This document shows, piece by piece, positions 52,139 to 62,966 of a stretch of 64,000 bases of DNA (positions are counted from its first letter, which is position 1; each line of letters starts with the position of its first letter). The translations under genes and the position numbers were made by a program. The notes beneath the pieces are model-generated. The model had not been told where the DNA came from. It searched no databases and was given only the letters and a program-made list of their open reading frames with translations. The stretch covers positions 868,001 through 932,000 of the forward strand of contig VFIW01000003.1 of NCBI GenBank assembly GCA_006386115.1. The letters are read 5' to 3'. The DNA is from Globisporangium splendens. Its lineage: Eukaryota; Oomycota; Peronosporomycetes; Pythiales; Pythiaceae.

Positions 52139-54124
52139 ATGGCGATCGTTCGCGTGTGTCCGCCTCGTTCTCTTCTCTGTCTTCGTGTGCTGCGTCTGGC
52201 AGCCATCGCGTCGTTTCTTGTGGTGCATGGCGCCAGTGGCGCGGTCCACACGCGCGAGTCCATGCACGAAGTGCTGCGCGGCGGCGCGTGGAACTACCAC
52301 GACACGTTCGACGACCCGTGCGGGGATCCCGAGCGTACGCAGTGCGTGTTCACGACGCTCGATGCTGCGAATGCGTACGACCGCATGGAAAACGAGCTCG
52401 CGTCGATGCGCAACGCCGTGTACGATGCGGAGGTGCAGCAGCTCGCACCACCTACGGCGGTCGTGAGCATGTCGGTCTCCAAGAGCATCGTGAACCAGTA
52501 CGACAAGGTGGCGGTGACGTACCGGATGCGCGCGGGTGCGCCGACGTCCAAGGACTGGATCGGCGTCTTCTGTGTCGACGACGAGAAAGTGGGGCTTCCC
52601 GACAGTGAGTACATTGATTGGAAGTGGACCGGCGGCAAAGCCTCAGGCACGTTGGAGTTTGGCCAGTTGGTCAACATGCGGTGCTCCTGGCAGTTCCGCT
52701 TTTTCACGCAGGTGAATGAGAACCCAGTGACATACCTGCGCGTGGGCAAATCCAATTGGGTGCAGTTTGAAAAGGGACACACGGAGCCTCTCCACGTGCG
52801 CATCGCGATGACGACGGACCCACGTGAGATGCGCGTTATGTGGGTCAGTAGCGCGGTGAAGGGACCCGCGGTCTGGTACGGACGCAGTGCGTCGACTTTG
52901 TCAATGTCAGCGCAAGCGACTGCGACGACCTATGGCGCCGGGGACATGTGCCATGCGCCAGCGACCACGACAGCTGCCCAGTATTTCCGGGACCCAGGCA
53001 TGATCTACACGGCGGTGATGACGGATCTGGAGCCCGAACAGACGTACTACTACAAGGTCGGCGATCCAGCGAGCGAGACTTCGCCAGTGTTTATGATGAA
53101 GACGCCCCCTGCTCCAGGTGCGCAACCGAAACGCTCGCCCATGAGCTTCTTCATGTATGGCGATTTGGGCGACTGGAACATCAAGGCGACGGGTCCAAAG
53201 CCTGAAGATCGCACGGCCACGACCATTGAGTTGATGCGGGACGAGATGGATGATCCTAGCAGCAATTACGTTGCGATCATGCATGACGGCGACATCTCGT
53301 ACGCCATGGGAAGGACGTACCTCTGGGACCAGTTTGGCGCGCTCGTTCAGCCTGTAGCGACCGAGATCCCGTACATGGTCGGCATCGGCAACCACGAGTA
53401 CTGCCACACGAGTGGGGGGGAAGGCAAAGATCCGTCGGGTGCACCGGGCAATGGTTTCCACCCGCCCGAGGGCAATTACGGCGACGAATCCCAGGGCGAA
53501 TGTGGTGTGCCGTTCAACAAGCGCTTCATCATGCCAGCGAACGGCAACAAGGTGTTCTGGTGGAGCGTCGAGTACGGACTCACTCACCACACGCAGATCA
53601 GCAGCGAGCACGACTACACGCCCGGGTCGCCGATGTACACGTGGCTCGTGAATGATTTGAAACGTGTGGACCGCAAGAAGACGCCGTGGCTGTTCCTGCA
53701 CCTGCATCGCCCCATGTACTGCTCCGAGGATTACGCTGGCGACTACAGGCTCTCGCTGTTCATCCGCAAGAACCTCGAGCCGCTCTTGGCCGAGTACAAA
53801 GTGGATGCTGTGTTTGCAGGTCACTACCATGCGTTTGAGCGCACGTGTCCAGTGTACAAGGAGAAGTGCTTGTCTGAGCTGCTGCCTAGTGGCCTGGAAA
53901 AGGCAAAGGCGCCGGTACACATCATGGTCGGCTCGGGTGGTGCTGATATCGACAATGCGGGCTACTACAATGTGACCTGGCAGCGCGCGGCGCAGATGGA
54001 GTACGGCTATGGTCGCCTGCACGTGCACAATGCGACCCACACGCAGTTTGAGTTCATGCGCAATAAAGACCGCAAGGTCGTCGACACCGCATGGATCATT
54101 AGCGACCACGACTGGGTCGCCTAA
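52139..54124 (+). CDS. Secreted purple acid phosphatase (PAP copy 2)
   Basis: Encodes 661 residues from the ATG at 52139, which opens a good signal peptide (MAIVRVCPPRSLLCLRVLRLAAIASFLVV...). An in-frame ATG at 52097 is a weaker alternative. The mature part has the MHEVLRGGAWNYHD start shared with copy 1, an Fn3-like domain and a metallophosphatase core with YGDLGDW, GDISYAMG, GNHEY, LHRPMY and AGHYHAFE. It lacks the long Pro-rich linker of copy 1 and has Cys-containing variations near KEKCLSELL. Function as copy 1. Short DNA stretches around 53560-53700 remain nearly identical to copy 1 while flanking codons have drifted. Single exon. Confidence 0.93.
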   Translation: MAIVRVCPPRSLLCLRVLRLAAIASFLVVHGASGAVHTRESMHEVLRGGAWNYHDTFDDPCGDPERTQCVFTTLDAANAYDRMENELASMRNAVYDAEVQQLAPPTAVVSMSVSKSIVNQYDKVAVTYRMRAGAPTSKDWIGVFCVDDEKVGLPDSEYIDWKWTGGKASGTLEFGQLVNMRCSWQFRFFTQVNENPVTYLRVGKSNWVQFEKGHTEPLHVRIAMTTDPREMRVMWVSSAVKGPAVWYGRSASTLSMSAQATATTYGAGDMCHAPATTTAAQYFRDPGMIYTAVMTDLEPEQTYYYKVGDPASETSPVFMMKTPPAPGAQPKRSPMSFFMYGDLGDWNIKATGPKPEDRTATTIELMRDEMDDPSSNYVAIMHDGDISYAMGRTYLWDQFGALVQPVATEIPYMVGIGNHEYCHTSGGEGKDPSGAPGNGFHPPEGNYGDESQGECGVPFNKRFIMPANGNKVFWWSVEYGLTHHTQISSEHDYTPGSPMYTWLVNDLKRVDRKKTPWLFLHLHRPMYCSEDYAGDYRLSLFIRKNLEPLLAEYKVDAVFAGHYHAFERTCPVYKEKCLSELLPSGLEKAKAPVHIMVGSGGADIDNAGYYNVTWQRAAQMEYGYGRLHVHNATHTQFEFMRNKDRKVVDTAWIISDHDWVA

Positions 54125-55929
54125 ACGGAAGGAAAGTCAAATGACTATCGACTTTGGAGGCACTGTGGAAGGTTTGGATCTTTGGAGTTCTCATAAAAAC
54201 TGATCGCCAGTGATTTGATGCGCTGAAGCTTTTGTTTGGTCTTGGCTGTTATTACGACGAAGTCAGTTCTATTTCATGCAGCAACGACGGAGCTTTTGTT
54301 GCTCTGGGGCAAAATGCAAATAACAAAATTGCGATCTAACCGAAGTTCGCTGAGCGTGCAAAGCAAAGAAGCAAACAAATCAGAAATCGTCTTCGAGGAC
54401 GACGTTTCCATTGGTTCGAGGCACGTGTCAACGGCCCAACAGTGAAGTCATGATTTCAAGTTGCGTTAACCTGTTGCTGTGTATCGCTGGCGCGTTTCAC
54501 TCGAAATTTCTGCTCAAGGCGAAAATGTTGTGGTCCGGAAAGCAGCATGTTTTAAGTGTCAAAAGAGATTCACAACAGTGTGGCCGCCGTCACTGCACTC
54601 AAAAGTCAGTGCAGCGAACAAGACACTCCGCTCCGATCCAACCTAATAACATTTTATTGCTCTTGCGCGACTTGAGAGTGCGTACACTCAACCAAGCAAT
54701 AATGTTTTTGCTGCTATGGCTCCGTTCTGAACCCAAGATAGCAAAATGTTGATATGCGGCATCGTTTCGTGCGTGTCGAGTGCATTGCAGACGCGGTGCA
54801 CTTGGGGGTTTCAGTGTCCTTGCCTGTCAAGTAGGGTACGGGAGACTACAGATCGCCTCGGCTTCAATGACGGTCATCTAGTGGAAAGAACTTGATTCGT
54901 GCAACTTGAGGCTGGCATCTCGGGTAGCCTCCATGGTCCAGGCTCGTCCACTAATGCCTCCAAGTGAGCATTCCGGCGGACAGTGAACAGGACGTCATTT
55001 CGCCTTAGCAATACCATCTCGGGGAAAGATCTTGACCCGTTGCCGGCTTCTTCATGGATCAGATCCGTACTTTGGCGTACATTAAAGCGTCTCAGTGAAC
55101 TTTCCAGCGCAGCTGTTCAGACGAGAATGGCTACAGACGCACCGTCACAGCGAATACTTTGCAAAGACGTCTCGTGGAGGCGTCTCGTGTCCAATGAGTA
55201 AAGTGGGTGGCCAGGTGTCTGGGTTGCAAGCGCGAGTTGCCGGACTAATCTGGTCGCAGTGAAGAATGGATGCAAATATTGTACTGTAGCATGGCCAAAG
55301 TATCCGATCGTTCTGGGTGCAAGTACTGTACGGCCAAAGTCTCCGATCCTGAAGACGAGGTTGGCATAAATGAGTGACCGTCCCTGTTTGCTGAACGCAT
55401 GCAGTTGACGTCAAGCGCCACTTTCCTTGAAGCACTTGCGCGGCTCTTCCCCGCATGAGCGGGCTATGTCATCAGTCGGAAGACCACACGCACAGCCTGC
55501 ACGCTGGCTAATGTCCACGAAGGTCCCACCCACGAAGGTTGAACCGAGGCTTTTTCGCATGCGCGGCGCTGTATACATATCTTCCGTCCCACTGCAACGC
55601 GCGCGCGCGCTCCGCATCGAAAAGGTTCAGCTTTTCTTCCATAATTGCTGACTGCGATTATGAGGAGCTTTTCGTCAGGATATGGCCGTTTTATGCATCG
55701 CAACCAACTGGTCATTAAAAGCCCTCTTCAATATGAGTATCCGCGGACAATGAGTATTGAGACCAGCTGTAAAGACACGAACTGCTCACCATTATTGTTG
55801 AAGTTTTTTTGCAGAACAACACCCTCTCAGCGGTTTTGTTGCGGCTGCTGATTTTCTCGCCCGCGTTGGCTCATTCCACGGCTCTTACTCCCGTAGTGCA
55901 AGCGCAACGGCATCAGTCCACCAGGAATC
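54125..55929. other. Intergenic
   Basis: 1.8 kb with no recognisable gene on either strand. Confidence 0.5.
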
Positions 55930-56184
55930 ATACGTATGCTACAACGAACCGAAATGGTTTCTGAGGGCACTCCTCCTTCTGCTTCGTCTGCCTCTGCGTC
56001 AAAAGCGGAGCGCATGTGGAGCGAGACGCGTCGAACGGCATCACACCCACTGGCACCGATGGCGGGGATTCGGAAGAGAGCAGCGGTGATGCGCGGCAGG
56101 GGATCGGGACGAGCTGCTGGTGCAGTATCGAGGGCACCACGTCTCGGATTGAAATAGCAATAGTGAACGTGGTTCAGATGGCGG

Positions 56185-56985
56185 TGTTGTGACGGAAGAC
56201 ATGTCCACTCGCGCTAGCCCCCTGAAGCAGGAGCCTCGGATGATCAACGGTCTGAAGGAGAACAACAACGCGAGTAGTAGTAGCCCCGTGGACGTCGAGA
56301 GCGCGGGGTTTGGACGACGGCTGCTGGAAGTTCCCTGGCAGTGCGGACGATCTGCGGATAAACGAGTTGAGCGTTTGTGCTGCTTCAGGTGATCGTGACG
56401 TCACGCTCGAGCAATGCGCGCAGCAGTTGGGCTAAACACCACATCCTGCGCAGCAAACCACGTTGTACGTGCTTACGTGTGTGCGATGCTAGCAGCAGGA
56501 CGCGATTGAACTCACGTCTCTCTGTCTTTTGTTTGTTTGCAGCTTGTAGCTTTTCTATGGGATGTCCATGCACGTACGAAGACGCGTACTCGAAGCTCAT
56601 GGACTGGATCCGCAACTCGCTCGACATGTACAAGTACGAGAGGTGGCGTATCCGATGTTCGTGCGCTGTCTCCTGGAGCTGCTGAGCTTTGACGAGTGGG
56701 AACTCGCAAATCGCGTGTGGACCCCCACAACAGCAGCTCCGCGGTCTGCGACGCCGTCTCTCGAGTATCTCCATGCGCTGGAGAAGAAACAGGAAATCGC
56801 GCGCTGCGTGAGCGTACCGAGTCTCCAGCCAACCGTGATGGACAAAGTCTCTGGCGCTTCGCTCGTAGGATCTCCATCACCAACACGAAGCAAGAACCAC
56901 AAACCACGCACATCTGTAGGATTTGGTCGCGCCACCACGTCAAGTGAGTCCAGAGGAATGGATCCGCTGCCTCATGTATGAAATT
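56185..56985 (+). pseudogene. TAF5-like (TFIID subunit 5) N-terminal remnant
   Basis: A plus-strand segment near 56565-56640 encodes CTYEDAYSKLMDWIRNSLDMY, and in another frame, directly after, VAYPMFVRCLLELLSFDEW. Together these match the TAF5 NTD2 helix pattern (YEExYxxLxxWIxxSLDxYKxELxxVxYPxFVxxxLELL). A small deletion in GAG-AGGTGG at about 56638 causes the frame change. Upstream (56205-56390) is a polar segment typical of the region before NTD2. A plausible intron end (TTTGTTTGCAG) lies at about 56540. No WD40 repeats follow; the frame ends at 56981 after a Ser/Thr/Pro-rich stretch. It is a truncated, disabled fragment, not a working general transcription factor. Confidence 0.5.
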
Positions 56986-57089
56986 GAATGAATGGCTACA
57001 AACGAGCGAGCGCTGACTTGTAAGGGACAACACATCCGCATTACAGTGAAAATGCAACGTACCACCATGTTTACAACACCAAATACCTC

Positions 57090-59093
57090 CTATTCGCCTC
57101 TCCGGTAGGTCCAATCGTGGTCCGAGATGATCCATTTACTGTCGCTCACAACGCGATCTCGCGTGCGTAGGAACTCAAAGTACGCATGCGTCGCGTTGAA
57201 CACATGGAGTCGTCCATACCCGTACTCCTGCTGTCTGTTGTGGCTCCACTTTGCGCTCATATAGTCAACGTCGTCGAGCTCAGCGCCAGCGGATCCGATC
57301 ATGATGTGCGTCGTCGCGAGCGCTTTTTCCTGGCCATCGGGAAGCTTCTTGTGGCGACAGTTGTCGTTAAACACGGGACACGTGCGCTCGTACGCATGGT
57401 AATGACCAGAGAACACGACATCCACGCGATACTCCATCATCAGATGCTCCAAACAATTCCGCAGGATGTGGGACACAAAGTAGTCGCCGTCGTAATTCTC
57501 CGAGCAGTACAGCGGGCGATGCAGGTGCACGATCAGCCATGGGGTTAGCTTACGATCCACGCGCTTGAGCTCGCGTTCGAACCATTTCCGCATCGGCGAG
57601 TCGGCATCGCACTGGTGCTCGCTGCTGAGCACGATGTGGTGCGTCAGACCCACAGAGAAGCTGTACCAGAAGAGCTTGTTCCCGTTCTCGGGCATGTGGA
57701 ACCGCTTGACCGACGGCACGCCGCACTCACCCTTGGAGTCGTTCCGGAAGTTCCCGCCGCTCGGGTGCCATCCGTTCGCATTCGCCGCAGCGCTCCCCGA
57801 GAGATCGTGTCCTGCGCCATTCACCAGGTAGTCGTACTCATGGTTCCCAATGCCGACCATGTACGGCAGTTGCGACGCCACGGGCTGCGCGATTGCGCCA
57901 AACTGGTCCCAGATGTACGTTCTACCCTTGGCATACGACAGATCGCCAATGTGGATCAGCGCGACGTAGTTTTCCGATGCCGCATCGTCCTCCAAGTCCT
58001 GCTCGATGCGCTTCATCACGGTCTGCGGGTCGTCGGGCTTAGCGAGGCGAGACTGGAACTCCAAGGACGTGAAATGGCGCTCCGCTGCGCCTAGACGAGG
58101 CTGCAGGACGCTCTGCCCCAGGTCGCCAAACACGAAGAAGCTCTGGGAACTATTGCTGGCTTCCCCATCAGGACTCGATCCCGGAGCTGGTGGGTACGTG
58201 AACGAGAAAGTCGCGCTCGTGAGACCATACTTGCTGCCTACCTTGTAGAAGTACGTCTCTCCCGGGATCAGATCCTTCATGAGACCGTCGTGCATATACC
58301 CTGGATGGCGATAGTACATCGCCGATGTGGTCGTCGCCGGATCACTGCACATGTCCGTCGCTTCGTACGTCTCAGTTGTGGCCTCTGCATGGCGCGAGGT
58401 ATCCTCAGGCGACGTGCCGTAGTGGACGTGAACGTGGTCGACGCGGCCGCTGTTCCACATGACACGCATCTCGCCCAGGTTCCCTGTGAGCGCGAGCCGC
58501 ACATGCAGCGGCTGCGAATGGCCTTCTTCCATCTCCACGTGCGCCGATTCCGCGACGACCTGGTACGTGTTTTCATCCGCACTCAGCAGGCGAATGTAGC
58601 GAAACTGGTACGAGCAGCGCATGTTGACCAGCGGTCCAAACACGATGCTGCCGGTATGTTGTTGGCTCGCATTAACGAACACGTAGTCAAAGAAATCTCC
58701 TGGCTTGGTCGTAGCCGCACTCCGCTCGTCCTCGTCATCTACACAGTAAACCGCGACAATGTCGCCTTCCTTGGCTTCTTCTGTATGCAGATTGAACGAC
58801 ACATTCACGGATGCGAGGTGTTTGACGATCGTCGTGTTCACATGCAGCATGCCCAGTCTCTCATCGTCCTTGCGCGCGACGAACTCGCACGTCTGGTTGG
58901 CGTCCAGGCACGGGTGCAGCTCCTCGTGGAACATCCACGCGCCGCCGCGGTGCCAGCGGTAGTGCCACTTGTAGTATGCGTCCGAGAAGAGCTCGCCCTG
59001 AAAGCCGTCGTCGGCGCTTGCTGGCGCCACCGCCAGCGCTGCTGCGATCACTGCAGCGCATAGTAACAACAGCGAACGCATGGGGAAGTGCAT
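57090..59093 (-). CDS. Secreted purple acid phosphatase (PAP copy 3)
   Basis: Encodes 667 residues: signal peptide (MHFPMRSLLLLCAAVIAAALAVAPASA), a WHRGGAW segment, an Fn3-like domain, and the metallophosphatase core with FGDLGQS, GDLSYAKG, GNHEY, LHRPLY and SGHYHAYERTCPVF. It is clearly more diverged from copies 1 and 2 than they are from each other; for example, it has an inserted stretch between the first and second metal motifs (LGAAERHFTSLEFQSR...). Together the three genes suggest an old triplication within 16 kb followed by later exchange between copies 1 and 2. Single exon; a second ATG at 59081 would shorten the signal peptide by four residues. Confidence 0.93.
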   Translation of the reverse strand: MHFPMRSLLLLCAAVIAAALAVAPASADDGFQGELFSDAYYKWHYRWHRGGAWMFHEELHPCLDANQTCEFVARKDDERLGMLHVNTTIVKHLASVNVSFNLHTEEAKEGDIVAVYCVDDEDERSAATTKPGDFFDYVFVNASQQHTGSIVFGPLVNMRCSYQFRYIRLLSADENTYQVVAESAHVEMEEGHSQPLHVRLALTGNLGEMRVMWNSGRVDHVHVHYGTSPEDTSRHAEATTETYEATDMCSDPATTTSAMYYRHPGYMHDGLMKDLIPGETYFYKVGSKYGLTSATFSFTYPPAPGSSPDGEASNSSQSFFVFGDLGQSVLQPRLGAAERHFTSLEFQSRLAKPDDPQTVMKRIEQDLEDDAASENYVALIHIGDLSYAKGRTYIWDQFGAIAQPVASQLPYMVGIGNHEYDYLVNGAGHDLSGSAAANANGWHPSGGNFRNDSKGECGVPSVKRFHMPENGNKLFWYSFSVGLTHHIVLSSEHQCDADSPMRKWFERELKRVDRKLTPWLIVHLHRPLYCSENYDGDYFVSHILRNCLEHLMMEYRVDVVFSGHYHAYERTCPVFNDNCRHKKLPDGQEKALATTHIMIGSAGAELDDVDYMSAKWSHNRQQEYGYGRLHVFNATHAYFEFLRTRDRVVSDSKWIISDHDWTYRRGE

Positions 59094-59386
59094 CAGTGAC
59101 GTCTCAATGCCTGCAGACCGCTCTGAATGGCTGCAATCTCGACCGCAAATGCGCGCAGCTTCGTAGCTTCTCGTCGTCTTCGTCTTGGTCTTCTTTGTAT
59201 GGCGATCATCTCAGGAAGTCAGAATGCTCGCATCATTTGTATATGATTGGCTGAAATTAAAATTATAGAGTATATAATTGGCTAAAAAGCGAGTGGCGCG
59301 GCCCAACCATCGTTTGTCCTTTGAAGCCACCACAACACAGCCAGCCACAGAAGCAACACACACAAAGCAGCACCACAGCAGCAGAA
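59094..59386. other. Divergent promoter region (PAP copy 3 / Trm6)
   Basis: 293 bases between divergent genes; AT-rich core near 59240-59285. No gene seen. Confidence 0.5.
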
Positions 59387-61038
59387 ATGGCGACGCCAGC
59401 AGGGACGAATGCAGCGGCACCGCGTGACCCGAACGTGATCTACGAGGGAGACGCTGTCATCTGCCAGACGAGTGACGGCCGCCAGTTCTTCGAAGTCGTG
59501 AACAAGGACCAGTACGCGCCGCTGCAAGTAGACAAATGTGCGAGGAGGAATGGACGAGACTGATGCTCAGATGTTGTGCGTTTTGTAGGACGATCCGCGT
59601 CGGCAAGAAGCTCACGCCGCTGCGACCAGTGATCGGCTCCCACTACGGGTGCGTATGCGCACCATATCGTATTTACGCTGTGCTACGCGTGGGAGTGTGA
59701 CGTTTCTTACCTTGCTGACTGTTCTTGCAGTGCGGTTTTCGAGGTGCAGGACAAAAAGCTGGCGCTTGTCGATGGTGGATTGTTCCCAGACCCCGTGGCG
59801 CCAGGTTTGTGTGATACTGTTCGCCTCGTTCAGGCGCAAATGCTCATTTCTACTGCTGTGTGTATCTATTTGCTGATTACCTAGAAACCGGCGACGCGTT
59901 TATCCCGACCAACAACAACAAGAACTACACGGACACGAACACGGCGCAGAAGATGTCGCCGACCGAGCTTCGCGAGCTCCGTGAGAACGGCGTGAGTGGC
60001 AAGGAGATCATCCAGAAGCTCGTGGAGAACAGCGAGACGTGGGACGCCAAGACCGAGTTCTCCAAGCAGAAGTACCTCAAGAAGAAGCAGCAAAAGTACA
60101 TGCCGCGCGTGCGGTTCCTCAAGTGCACGGCCGAGTCACTCTGCCGCACATACCGCCTAAAGAACCCGAGCAAGATCTGCAACATGCGCGAGGACTCGCT
60201 CGGCCAGATGCTCGTGTACGGCAACATCTTCGCTGGCACGCAGGTGCTCGTCGTGGATACATGCATGGGACTCGTCACTGGCGCGATCGCTGAGCGACAG
60301 GCGGGCAACGGCCGTATTATCGCGGGCTTCGAAGGCCAGCAAGCGTCCGCCGACATTCTGCGCCGCTTCAACTTTGACAAGAAAACGCTCGAGTCGATCC
60401 ACTACTTTTCATTCAAGGACGTGAGCAACTTGGACAAGAGCGAGGAGGATGTCGTCGAAGTGATCACGCAGCCACGCGACGGGTGGACGCCCGAGCAGCG
60501 CAAGCAGGCCGAGGCGGAGCGCGCAGCCAAGTTCACGGAGGCAGAGCGCAAGAAGTATGAAGCCAAACGTCTCAAGCGGCTCGAGACCAAGATCGTCAGG
60601 CAGCCGGCGTCCGTGATCCGCAACTGGATCCGCACCAAGTCGGACTCGCTCATCATCGCGTGCCACTACGACCCGGAGACCATACTGCTCACACTGCTGC
60701 CGTACCTCGCGTGCTCCAAGCCGTTTGTGGTCTACTCGGAGTTCCTCGAGCCGCTCACGCGCACGTTCCGCAAGCTGCAGCAGATGGAGTCCGTGATCGA
60801 CCTGCAGCTCAACGAGACGTGGACGCGCGACAACCAGGTGCTCCCCGGACGAACGCATCCCGAGATGACCATGAGCGCGTGCAGTGGATACCTGCTGTCG
60901 GGTATCAAGATCCACGAGATGGCCGTCGACGCCGAGGCGACCGCGAACCTCGAGAAGCAGCAGCAAGACGAAAAAGAGACTGAGGACGAGGTGCTCGAAG
61001 CGCCAGCAAAGAAGCAGAAGGTGGACGGAGACGCATGA
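59387..61038 (+). CDS. TRM6: tRNA (adenine-58-N1) methyltransferase non-catalytic subunit Trm6
   Basis: Exons are about 59387-59537, 59589-59648, 59731-59804 and 59885-61038; introns 2 and 3 are clean GT-AG (82 and 80 bases). The product (about 480 residues) starts NVIYEGDAVICQTSDGRQFF, continues TIRVGKKLTPLRPVIGSHYG and AVFEVQDKKLALVDGG, and has the Gcd10/Trm6 core (KTEFSKQKYLKKKQQKY, SICNMREDSLGQMLVYGNI-like segment, DSLIIACHYDPE). It lacks a functional SAM site, as expected, and partners Trm61 to methylate A58 of tRNAs, including initiator tRNA, in the nucleus. The C-terminus is acidic and Lys-rich. Oddity: no canonical GT-AG choice for intron 1 keeps the frame; the nearest gives an in-frame TGA, so that junction is uncertain by one base. 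Confidence 0.85.
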
Positions 61039-61274
61039 ACGTAATTGACGCACACACATTTAGGGCAACATTGTCGATAGAGATTGCTTCGCACATAGAA
61101 GAGAAACTCAAGAGCTTTGGACAATGGAGCTCTTAAGCAAATCAAGCACATCCAAATCAGCCCCAGATGGGAGAAATGCGTGTAAATAGTTCTATTTTGT
61201 GAGTTTATAATTAGTAGTTCACCTCTCTAGTTGCTTGGGCTGACGCTGGCAACTTTGGCTCAGCAACAGATTCA
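61039..61274. other. Convergent intergenic space
   Basis: 236 bases with the 3' ends of Trm6 and the START/FYVE-like gene. Confidence 0.6.
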
Positions 61275-62966
61275 TCACCACGCGCGGCTTCGCGCGCTCG
61301 CGCCGGACGATTCGGTCTCGGGGATGCTGTGGATGTCGGCAAAGTCACTCTGGTTGGAGCTCCTCCACGTCGTGCGCGCCGACAGGCGGCTCTGCTGGTC
61401 GTCGTTGAGCAGCTGGATGCGCGACTTGGAGAGCGTGTAGCTCTTGTTCATGTTGCTCAGGTAGTAGTCGTTGGCCGTGGACGCGGCCGTCGGCGTCTTT
61501 TGCTGTTTTCCATCGAACAGCACGCCGCTACTGCGTCTTCGGTCGCGCGAGATCCCTACGCCACTGGTGCTGTGGTGTCGTCCGTAGCCGCTGCCAGACT
61601 CGGTGCGGGGCAGTGACATTGCCGCTGGTCGTCCCGTCCCATCAAAGAAACTACCTCGACCACCGGCGTCTGCAGCATCGCCCGAACCTTCTGCGATCGC
61701 CGCGTACGCACTCCGCCCACTGGTCTTCTGGATGAAGCTCAGGCGGTTGCCGTCGCTGTTCTTCCGCGTGCTCGCGACGGTGGCGCGGCGATTGAGCATC
61801 GTGGCGCGGTCGCCGCCGTAGAGCGACTGGCGATGGCGATCAAACCCCATCTTGACTTTGGCCATGTACGTGATCTTGGCGAAGCTCGACGCCGCGAGCC
61901 GCGAGATCGTGTGGCGCCCGATCAGCGTCTCGTTCCGATCAAAACATAGCCCACAGAGCTTCCACGAATTGAATTCGGTCGAGGTCACGCAGGGTGAGCA
62001 GAGGAAGATGCCGCACACCGAGCAAATCTGCTTGCGTATCCGCCCAAAGAAACTCACCTTCTTGGTGCACATCTGGCACACGCGCTCGCGACCCTGCGCG
62101 ACTGCCAACTGGTTGGCCGAGAAGTGCGCGATGGCCGTCGACGAGATCGTGGTGCTGCTGCTGCGCCGCATCGATGTCGAGGTCCCTGACGTCGTCGAGA
62201 TGTAGTTCTCGACCAGGTGGCGATATCGGATCGACAGGCTGAACGCGTCGTGAAGCCCCGAGAAGCCGCCGCAGAACTGCTCACGCGTGTGGGTCACGTT
62301 GACGTCAAGCCAGAGGTCCATGCGCAGGATGTCCGGGCACTTGGTCTCGGAGAAGATGACCGTGAGATTGTGGATCACGCCGCGATGGCACTCGAGCCGC
62401 ACGTCCTTGTGCTCGAGCAGCTCGTCGGCACCCGGGACGTCGATCGAGCGTACGGTCTTGAACGCGTACGACACGCCGTTGTGCGGGTGCACGCCCTTGC
62501 CCGTGGTCTCGAGCAGCAGGAAATCCTCGGCCTGGTACTCCTCGAGCACCGAGCGGTACTTGACGTGCTTGAGCAGCACGCAGTCGTGCGGGTTCTCCTT
62601 GGTGCGCGGCTTGACGATCTCGAGCACCTGGGCGTCCGCGAGCAGATCCGAGCCGATGAGCTCCGTCTCCATGCACTTGTACAGGTTGGTCACGTCGGCC
62701 GTGATCGCCTTGATCGCCTCGTTGAGCGTCGAGACCACGAGGTGGCATGTCGTGTGCGTCGAGCTGCGCAGCATGGTTGTGTCGACGATATTGACATAGT
62801 TGCGCATGCCCGATGGCGCCGGCAGCGTCGCAGTCGCCCACGGTGGTGGCACGGCATTCGGGTCCATATCCGTCGCGAAGAAGTCCGAGCCGAAGAAGTG
62901 CTCGTCCAGGAACTCGTTCACGATCTCGTCGTTCTCGTCGAGCAACTCATCGTAGTACGTCGCCAT
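61275..62966 (-). CDS. START-like / FYVE-like zinc-finger protein
   Basis: Encodes 563 residues in one exon. Residues about 60-285 resemble the START-like lipid-binding region common in oomycete FYVE proteins (HLVVSTLNEAIKAI, LKHVKYRSVLEEYQAEDFLLLETTG). Residues about 295-350 form a C2C2-rich zinc finger (CQMCTKKV, ICSVCGIFLCSPC, KLCGLCFDR) related to FYVE but without RRHHCR. The rest is Ser/Arg-rich and probably disordered. Such proteins are strongly expanded in oomycetes and presumably bind phosphoinositide-rich membranes. The precise lipid and role are unknown. The ATG at 62966 starts an acidic N-terminus (YYDELLDENDEIVNEF). Confidence 0.8.
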   Translation of the reverse strand: MATYYDELLDENDEIVNEFLDEHFFGSDFFATDMDPNAVPPPWATATLPAPSGMRNYVNIVDTTMLRSSTHTTCHLVVSTLNEAIKAITADVTNLYKCMETELIGSDLLADAQVLEIVKPRTKENPHDCVLLKHVKYRSVLEEYQAEDFLLLETTGKGVHPHNGVSYAFKTVRSIDVPGADELLEHKDVRLECHRGVIHNLTVIFSETKCPDILRMDLWLDVNVTHTREQFCGGFSGLHDAFSLSIRYRHLVENYISTTSGTSTSMRRSSSTTISSTAIAHFSANQLAVAQGRERVCQMCTKKVSFFGRIRKQICSVCGIFLCSPCVTSTEFNSWKLCGLCFDRNETLIGRHTISRLAASSFAKITYMAKVKMGFDRHRQSLYGGDRATMLNRRATVASTRKNSDGNRLSFIQKTSGRSAYAAIAEGSGDAADAGGRGSFFDGTGRPAAMSLPRTESGSGYGRHHSTSGVGISRDRRRSSGVLFDGKQQKTPTAASTANDYYLSNMNKSYTLSKSRIQLLNDDQQSRLSARTTWRSSNQSDFADIHSIPETESSGASARSRAW

